From: an uncultured Bacilli bacterium
GTDB taxonomy: Bacteria > Bacillota_I > Bacilli_A > RF39 > UBA660
Reading direction: 5' to 3'
DNA: 12,788 bases
Assembly (NCBI GenBank): GCA_947623855.1
Contig: CANQHW010000022.1
Span: forward strand, 1-12,788
Positions within the stretch are counted from its first letter, which is position 1. Each line of letters starts with the position of its first letter. The notes beneath the pieces were generated by a model. The model did not search any database. It saw only the letters and a program-made list of their open reading frames with translations, and was not told the DNA's origin. The position numbers were made by a program, and so were the translations under genes. Of the stretch, positions 8,024-12,788 are shown one piece after another.

Positions 8024-8054
8024 AAAAAAAATCTCTCAATTTTAAATTGAAAGA
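8024..8054 (-). terminator. Intrinsic terminator after the lipoprotein gene
   Basis: Minus strand: TCTTTCAATTT / AAATTGAGAGA, an 11-bp inverted repeat with one G-U pair and a minimal loop (8032-8054), followed by eight Ts (8024-8031). It begins one base after the lipoprotein stop codon (8056-8058) and insulates the downstream SpaA-like gene. Confidence 0.85.
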
Positions 8055-8055
8055 C

Positions 8056-8592
8056 TTATTTACTCATCCCATGAATCTTTTCTAATTCTTTAATACTTGG
8101 TTGTTGTAAAACCCATATATTTTTTTCTTTAACTAACTCTAATTGTAACTCTTCTGTTGTTTTTTCTTGATACTTTAACATATAATCAAGCTTATAATCA
8201 ATAAACTTATCGGCATCATATTCCCCTTCTTCATTTAAAAACTCTTCTTCAAAAGTATTCAAATAATCTTCCGCTTCATCCTGAGCTTTATATAAATTAT
8301 ACACCGTAATTAAAACTGTAACATAAGCTTTATTATTTTGATATTCTTCCTTTTTAATTGTATAACTCATATCTTTATACTGTCTTAAAAATATCTCTTT
8401 ATATTTTTCTTTTTGACTATCATTTAAATCTTCTCCCTCTACATAATTATCAATATCTTCTACTAAATCTTTATCTAAATATTTATACTTTTCTAAAAAA
8501 ATATAAACACTTTCTTTCGCTCCACCCCTAACTGAACAAGCACATCCTACTAAGAAAAAGATTAAACTAAGTATTAAAACCAACTTTTTCAT
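8056..8592 (-). CDS. Putative lipoprotein of unknown function
   Basis: A 178-residue protein with a clear type II signal peptide: a positively charged start (MKK), a hydrophobic core, and a lipobox LVGC with the lipidated cysteine at residue 17. The mature part begins ACSVRGGAKES and is highly acidic and helix-rich. A central stretch with alternating beta character (about 90-115, AYVTVLITVYNLY) lies between helices, and a final strand sits near NIWVLQQPSI. This general pattern is seen in small NTF2-like extracellular lipoproteins, but I do not recognise a family. The ATG at 8590-8592 is preceded by AAAGGAG with seven-base spacing. It is monocistronic: a terminator follows at once, and trpS diverges upstream across an 85-bp gap. 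Likely anchored on the outer face of the membrane. No function is assigned. Confidence 0.85.
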   Translation of the reverse strand: MKKLVLILSLIFFLVGCACSVRGGAKESVYIFLEKYKYLDKDLVEDIDNYVEGEDLNDSQKEKYKEIFLRQYKDMSYTIKKEEYQNNKAYVTVLITVYNLYKAQDEAEDYLNTFEEEFLNEEGEYDADKFIDYKLDYMLKYQEKTTEELQLELVKEKNIWVLQQPSIKELEKIHGMSK

Positions 8593-8611
8593 ATCAAGTC
8601 TCCTTTCTTTT

Positions 8612-8652
8612 ATTATGATAATTATTTTACAACTTATACTAAATTATGATAA
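8612..8652. repeat. Direct repeat in the lipoprotein/trpS divergent promoter region
   Basis: ATTATGATAA occurs at 8612-8621 and again at 8643-8652, 31 bases apart (about three helical turns). The second copy contains TATGAT at the position expected for the trpS -10 (8645-8650); the first contains TATCAT on the minus strand, a possible element for the lipoprotein gene. Good -35 partners are not evident. In such AT-rich DNA a 10-mer repeat can be chance. Confidence 0.3.
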
Positions 8653-8677
8653 ACTACTATTGAAAGAAGGAATAAAA

Positions 8678-9658
8678 ATGAAAAAACTACTTACCGGTAT
8701 CCAACCTAGTGGAGAGATTACTCTTGGTAATTTAATAGGAAGTATTAAACAAATGGTTAAATATCAAGACGAATATGATTCATATATATTTGTTGCTAAT
8801 ATGCATGCCATTACTGTTAATCAAGACCCCCAAACTTTAAAAGAAAGAGCTAAAAATTTAGTAGCTCTATATCTTGCATGTGGAATAGATCCCCATAAAA
8901 ATACCATCTTTCTTCAAAGTGATAATCCTTATCACGCCAATCTATCTTGGGTTTTAGAATGTAATACCTATTTTGGCGAAGCCGGAAGAATGACCCAATT
9001 TAAAGATAAATCTCAAAAACATAAAAACTTTAGTGTCGGCTTATTTACCTATCCAATGCTTATGGCCGCCGATATCTTACTTTATGATGCTGATTATATC
9101 CCTGTCGGAATCGACCAAAAACAACACGTTGAACTAACTAGAGATATTGCTCTAAGATTTAATAAAAAATATGGCCCAACCTTCACTATTCCAGAACCTA
9201 TCATCCCTCAAAATGGGGCTAAAATAACTGATTTACAAGAACCAACTAAAAAAATGAGTAAATCTTCCGAAAATTTAAAAGGTACTATTTTAGTCTTAGA
9301 TGATATAGCTACAACTCGTAAAAAAATAATGAGTGCTGTAACTGATAGTGATAATCTAGTTAAATATGATCCTGAAAATAAACCTGGTATATCTAATCTT
9401 TTAAATATTTATTCTGTTTTAACAAGTATGGATATCCAAAAAGTCGAAGAAAAATTTAAAGATGCTAATTATGGCGAACTAAAAAAGAATGTCGCTGATG
9501 TAGTATGTAATACCTTAGAATCCATTCAAACTAAATACCAAGAAATACTACAATCTAATTTAGTTGATGAAGTCTTAGATCAAGGTCAAGAAAAAACCAT
9601 AGCTATTGCTAAACAAAAAGTATCTGAAGTATTTACTAAAGTAGGACTTAGTCGTTAA
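8678..9658 (+). CDS. trpS: Tryptophanyl-tRNA synthetase
   Basis: Class I aminoacyl-tRNA synthetase that charges tRNA-Trp. The protein is 326 residues from the ATG at 8678-8680, chosen because GAAGG precedes it with correct spacing and MKKLLTGIQPSG is the usual family start; longer in-frame extensions upstream have no SD. The HIGH-type ATP site is TLGN within PSGEITLGNLIG (residues 10-21), KMSKS is at 192-196, and D132 in AADILLYDAD corresponds to the indole-recognising aspartate of bacterial TrpRS. Length is normal. The gene is transcribed alone and ends in an intrinsic terminator whose 3' arm starts with the stop codon; the last four bases overlap a convergent gene. No T-box leader is present: the upstream gap is only 85 bp and lacks T-box architecture. 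Confidence 0.98.
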   Translation: MKKLLTGIQPSGEITLGNLIGSIKQMVKYQDEYDSYIFVANMHAITVNQDPQTLKERAKNLVALYLACGIDPHKNTIFLQSDNPYHANLSWVLECNTYFGEAGRMTQFKDKSQKHKNFSVGLFTYPMLMAADILLYDADYIPVGIDQKQHVELTRDIALRFNKKYGPTFTIPEPIIPQNGAKITDLQEPTKKMSKSSENLKGTILVLDDIATTRKKIMSAVTDSDNLVKYDPENKPGISNLLNIYSVLTSMDIQKVEEKFKDANYGELKKNVADVVCNTLESIQTKYQEILQSNLVDEVLDQGQEKTIAIAKQKVSEVFTKVGLSR

Positions 9659-9668
9659 GTCCTTTTTT
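9643..9668 (+). terminator. Intrinsic terminator of trpS
   Basis: AGGACTTA-GTCGT-TAAGTCCT, a perfect 8-bp stem (9643-9650 with 9656-9663) followed by a six-T run (9663-9668). The trpS stop codon TAA (9656-9658) opens the 3' arm, and the element lies within the last codons of the convergent gene on the minus strand. No T tract follows in the minus direction, so it acts one way. Confidence 0.85.
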
Positions 9669-10236
9669 CATTCATAAATTTAACTAACTTATATATTCTT
9701 ACATATTCTTTATCCATTTTCCCATTAATTTTATTTCTTAAAATCTTCTTTATCTTATCTATATCCTCCCTAGCTCTTTCATTCCATTCACATAAAAGAT
9801 ACTTAAGTTTATCCCTATCCTTTTCTTCCTCCACCATCTTACTTAAATATATCCGCATCTCTTCTTTTTGATTATCTCTTTTAACTTCTCTTATCTTTCC
9901 CTTTTTAAAAAACTTATCTATCTTTGGAAAATTATAACTAAGTTCTAAAATATCTAAATCACTTTTAATATCTAAATAATATAACTCTCTTATTTGTCTA
10001 TCTGGACTAACTTTAATAACTACATTACTTTTAGTATCTGAAAGTAATGCAAACCCTCTATCTTTAATCTGATTATAAAACTCTTCACTTACTTCTCCTT
10101 GATATTCTAAAATATTTAAAAACGTTTGATAATTAACTTTAAACATTAAAATACTTTCTAAAGTAAAATTATCTTTATCTAAAAAATTATAAAACTTCGT
10201 TTCTTTGGCATTTAATTTTAAATCATAACCTATCAT
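9655..10236 (-). CDS. Hypothetical protein, 193 aa, soluble, charged C-terminus
   Basis: Not recognised. It has no signal peptide or membrane span. The first ~115 residues mix short strands and helices (for example FALLSDTKSNVVIKVSPD around 63-80, then ELYYLDIKSDLDILELSY), suggesting a compact alpha/beta domain; residues ~115-193 are dense in Lys, Glu, Arg and Asp and probably helical, which could suit protein or nucleic-acid contact, though that is speculation. The ATG at 10234-10236 has AAGGAGG with seven-base spacing. It overlaps the upstream 69-aa membrane-protein gene by 14 bases, and its SD lies inside that gene, so the two are coupled. Its 3' end overlaps trpS by four bases and contains the trpS terminator. 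No catalytic motif is visible. Confidence 0.8.
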   Translation of the reverse strand: MIGYDLKLNAKETKFYNFLDKDNFTLESILMFKVNYQTFLNILEYQGEVSEEFYNQIKDRGFALLSDTKSNVVIKVSPDRQIRELYYLDIKSDLDILELSYNFPKIDKFFKKGKIREVKRDNQKEEMRIYLSKMVEEEKDRDKLKYLLCEWNERAREDIDKIKKILRNKINGKMDKEYVRIYKLVKFMNEKRT

Positions 10237-10432
10237 AATTTTTCCTCCTTTTTAAGATTATAACTAATAGTAGTATACCCACAAAAAATATATTACACTC
10301 TAACTTTAAAAAAATATCTTTTAAAACTTGCCAAATATTATTATCTATCGCTAAAACATTTAAATTAATAACTATAAAAGTAAGTCCTATCCCTATTAAT
10401 AAACAACTAAATAAAATTAATATATTTCGCAA
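10223..10432 (-). CDS. Small two-span membrane protein with TTG start
   Basis: A 69-residue hydrophobic protein not assigned to a family. Two membrane segments are predicted (about 4-25 and 44-62), with a short loop containing one Asp pair and ending in positively charged KRRKNYDRL, so the C-terminus is probably cytoplasmic. The start is TTG (10430-10432), with a G-rich SD-like AAGGGTGG upstream; there is no ATG or GTG nearby in frame, and the first helix begins at once. The stop is TGA (10223-10225), overlapping the start region of the 193-aa gene, a coupling arrangement that supports UGA being a stop in this organism. It is the first gene of a two-gene unit divergent from uppP. Function unknown; a membrane partner for the downstream soluble protein is an inference from coupling alone. 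Confidence 0.7.
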   Translation of the reverse strand: MRNILILFSCLLIGIGLTFIVINLNVLAIDNNIWQVLKDIFLKLECNIFFVGILLLVIILKRRKNYDRL

Positions 10433-10455
10433 AATATCCCACCCTTAAAAATATA

Positions 10456-10484
10456 TTTATAAATTTAATAAAATAGTATATAAT
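10456..10484 (+). promoter_or_regulatory. Probable sigma-A promoter of uppP
   Basis: -10 TATAAT at 10479-10484, and at 17-base spacing a moderate -35 TTTATA (10456-10461, four of six matches). Transcription would start near 10491, giving an almost leaderless message, so the AGGTGAT SD (10490-10496) would sit at the extreme 5' end; the true start may be slightly upstream. Confidence 0.45.
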
Positions 10485-10499
10485 TAAATAGGTGATTAG

Positions 10500-11321
10500 A
10501 TGAATTTTTTAGATTTAATAAAATATATTATCTTAGGAATTATCCAAGGTATAACTGAACCTCTACCTATTTCTAGTAGTGGTCATTTACTTATCTTTAG
10601 AGAACTATTTAATACTAATATGTTTAATGATTTAAACTTTGAAATAATCGTTAACTTTGGTTCCTTCTTAGCTATTTTATATATCTTTCGTAAAGATATA
10701 ATTACTTTAATAAAAAGTTTCTTTACTTATCTTTTTGGTAAAAAAGAAGCAAAAGAAACTCATAAAGCGAATTTTAAATATTGTATGTTAATTATTATCG
10801 GATCTATTCCTGTTGGAATTATAGGGTTACTTTTTAAGGATAAAATTGAAGCTTTAGCCAATGTTAAATTAACCGCTATCGCTTTATATATAACCGCCAT
10901 CTTCTTATTTATCGTAAGAAATATTAAAGGTCATAAAAAAGATAAAGATATAACTTACTTAGATGCCTTACTTATTGGACTTATAGAGGTTATTGCTCTA
11001 TTCCCTGGAATCTCACGAAGTGGAACCGTTTTAGTTGGATGTTTATTATGTGGTTTAACAAGAGATAGTGCTTTAAAATATACTTTTATGTTATACTTCC
11101 CCGTTAGTGTCGCATCATTTGGTTTAAGCATTTTAGATGTTATCGATACTGGTATTGCTAGTAACTTAATCATTCCTTATACTTTAGGTTTAATCGCCGC
11201 CGGAATTACCTGTTTCTTTTCTTATAAGTGGTTAAGTGATGTTGTTAAAAAAGGACATTTAAAAAACTTCTCTATCTATTGTATCATTGTAGCCACTTTA
11301 GTATTAATTTATTTTAGATAA
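10500..11321 (+). CDS. uppP: Undecaprenyl-diphosphatase UppP (BacA family)
   Basis: An integral membrane enzyme that dephosphorylates undecaprenyl diphosphate to recycle the lipid carrier for peptidoglycan and other wall polymers; family members also lower bacitracin sensitivity. The 273-residue protein has the (E/Q)xxxE region as QGITE (16-20) followed by PLPISSSGHL, with the active-site histidine H29, and the second signature PGISRSGT (169-176) with the key arginine R173. Multiple hydrophobic helices match the family. The residue after the Glu is Pro where many homologues have Phe, a benign-looking variant. The ATG follows AGGTGAT, a strong anti-16S match. It is monocistronic and divergent from the 69/193-aa pair. 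No terminator follows the stop directly; read-through would be caught by the plus-strand terminator at 11440-11472. Confidence 0.96.
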   Translation: MNFLDLIKYIILGIIQGITEPLPISSSGHLLIFRELFNTNMFNDLNFEIIVNFGSFLAILYIFRKDIITLIKSFFTYLFGKKEAKETHKANFKYCMLIIIGSIPVGIIGLLFKDKIEALANVKLTAIALYITAIFLFIVRNIKGHKKDKDITYLDALLIGLIEVIALFPGISRSGTVLVGCLLCGLTRDSALKYTFMLYFPVSVASFGLSILDVIDTGIASNLIIPYTLGLIAAGITCFFSYKWLSDVVKKGHLKNFSIYCIIVATLVLIYFR

Positions 11322-11330
11322 AACTTATAG

Positions 11331-11359
11331 TTGAAAATAAATATAATTTATGATATGAT
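11331..11359 (+). promoter_or_regulatory. Strong sigma-A promoter for a plus-strand small RNA
   Basis: -35 TTGAAA (11331-11336), exactly 17 bases, -10 TATGAT (11354-11359). The expected start is at about 11366. It lies just after the uppP stop and drives the candidate antitoxin RNA rather than any ORF with an SD. Confidence 0.75.
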
Positions 11360-11387
11360 GTATGTAGTGAAGGAAACTTCATATAAT

Positions 11388-11423
11388 AAAAAAGAGGAAC
11401 ATTTAACGTAAGTGAATGTCCTC
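11388..11423 (-). terminator. Intrinsic terminator of the toxin mRNA
   Basis: Minus strand: GAGGACATT / AATGTTCCTC, a 9-bp stem with one bulged base (11415-11423 with 11394-11403) and an 11-nt loop, followed by six Ts (11388-11393). Read from the plus strand it is the middle hairpin of the antisense RNA and has no T tract there. Confidence 0.65.
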
Positions 11424-11439
11424 CTCAAAAGGATACAAA

Positions 11440-11472
11440 GACACTCTATCTTAAAGAGTGTCCTATTTTTTT
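11440..11472 (+). terminator. Intrinsic terminator of the antisense RNA (and of uppP read-through)
   Basis: GACACTCT-ATCTTAA-AGAGTGTC, a perfect 8-bp stem with a 7-nt loop, then CTA and seven Ts (11466-11472). On the minus strand the same hairpin follows the toxin peptide at once (its TAG stop overlaps the flank) but lacks a good T tract, so it may stabilise the toxin mRNA 3' region rather than end it. Confidence 0.85.
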
Positions 11473-11516
11473 ATTGCTAATACTAATAAAGTAGAAAGTA
11501 ACAAAATTATCGCCAT
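11463..11516 (-). CDS. Candidate 17-aa hydrophobic toxin peptide (type I toxin-antitoxin)
   Basis: Reads MAIILLLSTLLVLAIKK, then TAG. Apart from one Ser, one Thr and two Ala it is Ile/Leu/Val, ending in two lysines: a single membrane-spanning helix with a positive tail, like type I toxins (Fst, TxpA/BsrG, Ibs). The ATG at 11514-11516 is preceded by AGAGGAGGT, the best SD in the window, though with short spacing of four bases. An in-frame ATG five codons earlier would add MRGGL, but it reads through the SD. The gene has its own strong promoter (11579-11607), a 56-nt leader that can fold over the SD, and a terminator beyond two hairpins; the antisense RNA converges on it. At 17 residues it is shorter than Fst or TxpA and similar to Ibs. 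Membrane damage is the expected action by family analogy. Chance occurrence of so short an ORF cannot be excluded. Confidence 0.6.
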   Translation of the reverse strand: MAIILLLSTLLVLAIKK

Positions 11517-11572
11517 TAGACCTCCTCTCATTTAAGATAAAGAGGTGGACACTCCAACATCAAATATTCCTA
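11517..11572 (-). promoter_or_regulatory. Toxin mRNA leader with self-sequestered SD
   Basis: From the predicted start near 11572 the leader holds GAGTGTCC (11554-11547), then CCTCT (11545-11541), a loop containing TATCTTAAA, and AGAGG (11528-11524), the first half of the SD AGAGGAGG. CCTCT and AGAGG can pair and hide the ribosome site, as in several type I toxin mRNAs. The loop segment TATCTTAAA is also complementary to TTTAAGATA in the mRNA's 3' hairpin. Confidence 0.45.
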
Positions 11573-11578
11573 TATATA

Positions 11579-11607
11579 ATTATACTCCGGTTTACAACAA
11601 ATAACAA
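11579..11607 (-). promoter_or_regulatory. Strong sigma-A promoter of the toxin mRNA
   Basis: Minus strand: -35 TTGTTA (11602-11607), exactly 17 bases, -10 TATAAT (11579-11584). The predicted start near 11572 gives a toxin mRNA of about 185 nt ending near 11388. The promoter lies just past the rmuC terminator, so it is independent of rmuC. Confidence 0.75.
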
Positions 11608-11619
11608 GTTATTTTTTGT

Positions 11620-11647
11620 AAAAAAGAAACTACTCTTTCGTAGCTTC
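11620..11647 (-). terminator. Intrinsic terminator of rmuC
   Basis: Minus strand: GAAGCTAC-GAAAGA-GTAGTTTC, an 8-bp stem with one G-U pair (11640-11647 with 11626-11633), followed by six Ts (11620-11625). The rmuC TAG stop (11630-11632) is inside the 3' arm, so the last codons are part of the hairpin. Confidence 0.8.
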
Positions 11648-12712
11648 TATTTCTTTAATATCCACCTTATTAATAGCATCAAACCGTTTAGTAATCTTTT
11701 CAGTAGTAATATTTATATCTTTAACATCCTTACTTACAGTATCAATACTTCTACTTAACTTATCCCATCTAATTCGGTACTTCGCAAACTCATCACTAAG
11801 TCTTGCTAACTCTGTATGAATAACCGAAGCATATTTATCCCGCTCTAAGTTTTTAACAATCATCTCCACAATAGTTAAAGTACTCATTAACGTCGTTGGA
11901 GAAGTAATCCAAACCTTTTTCTTATAAGCATAAGATAAAATATCCGAATGATACGCATTAATCTCCGCAAAAATTGCTTCCGCTGGTAAAAACATTATCG
12001 CCTCATCTGCTGTTTCACCCTTTAAAATATATTTACTACTAATAGCATCAATATGTTTTTTAACATCACTTTTAAATAATTTCGTTGCAGCTTCTCTTTC
12101 CGCTTGACCTAACGTCTTATCCGTCATTCGCTCATAATTTTCCAAAGGAAACTTAGAATCAATACATATCGTTCCCAAAGGTGCGGGCGCATACAAAATT
12201 GCATCCGCCGTAAGTCCATTACTTAAAGTATGTTGTACTTCATAAATCCCTTTATTATTCTCCCCAAAAACACTTGATAAAATATAATTTAAATTAACTT
12301 CTCCAAAAATCCCTCTAGTCTTCTTATCCGTTAATACACTTTGTAAAGATACGATCTCCGTAGATAAACTATCTATTTTCTTTTGCGCTTCATCAATCTT
12401 CGTAAGTCTTTCTAAAATATTATTAAAAGTTTTATTGGTCTTTTCAAAATTAACATCCAATCTTTCATTAACTTTATCATTAATTAATAATAACTTCTTT
12501 TCAATCAAAGTATTCATTTTCTCAAAATCATTACTTAAATTTCTATTAAAATGATCTTTAAAATCATTAATATCTTTATTTAAAGCTACTTCAAACCTTC
12601 CTAATCTTTCAATAGTATCCTTATCACTATTATTATTACTTCTAACTTTAAAAATTAAAATAATTAATAAAACTATTGTTATAGCAATTAATCCTATTAT
12701 AATGTACTCCAT
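11630..12712 (-). CDS. rmuC: RmuC family protein (PD-(D/E)XK nuclease-like, DNA recombination/inversion control)
   Basis: A 360-residue protein with an N-terminal membrane anchor (about 2-22), a coiled-coil region rich in Lys, Asp and Asn (about 30-130), and the RmuC domain (about 130-330). Diagnostic features are TRGIFGEVNLNYIL (132-145, relatives have RGxWGE), D170 in TADAIL, and IDSKFPLENY (184-193), which together give the D...(D)xK-type nuclease core (D170, D185, K187). RmuC in E. coli limits recombination at short inverted repeats; the biochemical activity is not well defined. The ATG at 12710-12712 has AGGTGAT (12718-12724) at good spacing. It is monocistronic with its own promoter and terminator. 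The Trp of the RGxWGE motif is Ile-Phe here. Family assignment is confident; the cellular role in this organism is by analogy. Confidence 0.93.
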   Translation of the reverse strand: MEYIIIGLIAITIVLLIILIFKVRSNNNSDKDTIERLGRFEVALNKDINDFKDHFNRNLSNDFEKMNTLIEKKLLLINDKVNERLDVNFEKTNKTFNNILERLTKIDEAQKKIDSLSTEIVSLQSVLTDKKTRGIFGEVNLNYILSSVFGENNKGIYEVQHTLSNGLTADAILYAPAPLGTICIDSKFPLENYERMTDKTLGQAEREAATKLFKSDVKKHIDAISSKYILKGETADEAIMFLPAEAIFAEINAYHSDILSYAYKKKVWITSPTTLMSTLTIVEMIVKNLERDKYASVIHTELARLSDEFAKYRIRWDKLSRSIDTVSKDVKDINITTEKITKRFDAINKVDIKEIEATKE

Positions 12713-12730
12713 TTTATATCACCTAATATT

Positions 12731-12759
12731 ATCTTACCAAACAATAGTTTTAAATTCAA
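12731..12759 (-). promoter_or_regulatory. Sigma-A promoter of rmuC
   Basis: Minus strand: -35 TTGAAT (12754-12759), 17 bases, -10 TAAGAT (12731-12736) preceded by TGG, an extended -10. Transcription would start near 12724, at the SD, so the leader is very short. Confidence 0.6.
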
Positions 12760-12788
12760 GTTAAATTATTACTTGTGTTACATTATAC

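Larger units (their letters stand above)
11366..11473 (+). ncRNA. Candidate antisense (antitoxin) RNA of a type I toxin-antitoxin module
   Basis: A predicted ~108-nt RNA bounded by a strong promoter and an intrinsic terminator, with no credible ORF. It would fold into three hairpins: a 5' stem TGAAG-GAAA-CTTCA with a GNRA loop (11368-11381), a second stem GAGGA(A)CATT / AATGTCCTC (11394-11423), and the terminator GACACTCT / AGAGTGTC. It is fully complementary to the 3' part of the minus-strand toxin mRNA over about 85 nt. It also carries CCTCCTC (11420-11426) and GACACTC (11440-11446), which match the toxin mRNA SD (GAGGAGG) and leader (GAGTGTC) in colinear antiparallel order. This follows the logic of RNA II of the pAD1 par/Fst system. 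The ends are inferred from signals, not measured. Confidence 0.6.

Noticed and set aside
8593..8677. T-box riboswitch upstream of trpS
   Set aside because: Many Firmicutes trpS genes have one, but this gap is only 85 bp and shows neither the T-box sequence nor an antiterminator/terminator pair.
10955..11173. 72-codon open frame on the minus strand
   Set aside because: It is antisense to the conserved second half of uppP, with no SD or family resemblance.
11416..11454. Twelve-codon ORF on the plus strand within the candidate antisense RNA
   Set aside because: No SD at proper distance, and it runs through two predicted hairpins; the RNA is better explained as non-coding.
11528..11560. Ten-codon leader ORF (MLECPPLYLK) in the toxin mRNA, ending TGA and overlapping an in-frame upstream ATG of the toxin
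   Set aside because: It has no SD and AT-poor, unremarkable codons; most likely chance, though a coupling role cannot be ruled out.
1..12788. CRISPR array, insertion sequence, tRNA or rRNA gene, or prophage genes
   Set aside because: No spaced repeats, transposase, terminal inverted repeats, tRNA-like cloverleaf or phage protein was seen on either strand.

Overview
This window is chromosomal DNA from a low-GC Bacillota-type bacterium. It is strongly AT-rich by eye, has textbook Shine-Dalgarno sites (AGGAGG, AGGTGAT, AAGGTGG), and carries the Firmicutes gene block dnaG-rpoD-trmK. The style (compact, AT-rich, short intergenic gaps, overlapping genes) suggests an uncultured Bacilli/Erysipelotrichia/RF39-like gut lineage, but that placement is inference. 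UGA behaves as a stop: every tryptophan codon I checked in conserved genes is TGG, and one gene ends in TGA at a translational-coupling overlap. Standard bacterial code therefore fits better than the Mycoplasma code.

Layout: 1-37 is an anomalously GC-rich edge. 60-2330 (minus) is a two-gene type IV pilus/type II secretion unit, an inner-membrane F/PilC protein followed by a prepilin peptidase, from a good sigma-A promoter. 2444-2698 (plus) is a small YqfQ/VrrA-like protein converging on trmK. 2670-6148 (minus) is the macromolecular-synthesis operon dnaG (primase), rpoD/sigA and trmK, all overlapping. 6236-7930 (minus) is a secreted, probably wall-anchored SpaA/Cna-B-like repeat protein. 8056-8592 (minus) is a lipoprotein of unknown function. 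8678-9658 (plus) is trpS, whose terminator lies inside the 3' end of a convergent unknown gene pair (9655-10432, minus). 10500-11321 (plus) is uppP. 11630-12712 (minus) is rmuC.

The most interesting region is the ~300-nt gap between uppP and rmuC (11322-11629). It holds two strong convergent sigma-A promoters, a 17-codon hydrophobic ORF with a near-perfect Shine-Dalgarno on the minus strand, and intrinsic terminators for both transcripts. The RNAs would overlap at their 3' ends, and two colinear short complementarities link the plus-strand RNA to the leader of the minus-strand mRNA, one of them over its Shine-Dalgarno. This is the layout of a type I toxin-antitoxin module (Fst/par- or TxpA/RatA-like) with an unusually short toxin peptide.

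Functionally the window mixes housekeeping information processing (primase, primary sigma factor, tRNA methylation, Trp-tRNA charging, RmuC), envelope biogenesis (undecaprenyl-PP phosphatase), and surface exposure (pilus assembly, surface adhesin-like protein, lipoprotein). A repeated trait is that intrinsic terminators abut or contain the stop codon of the gene they end, sometimes inside a convergent neighbour's coding sequence.
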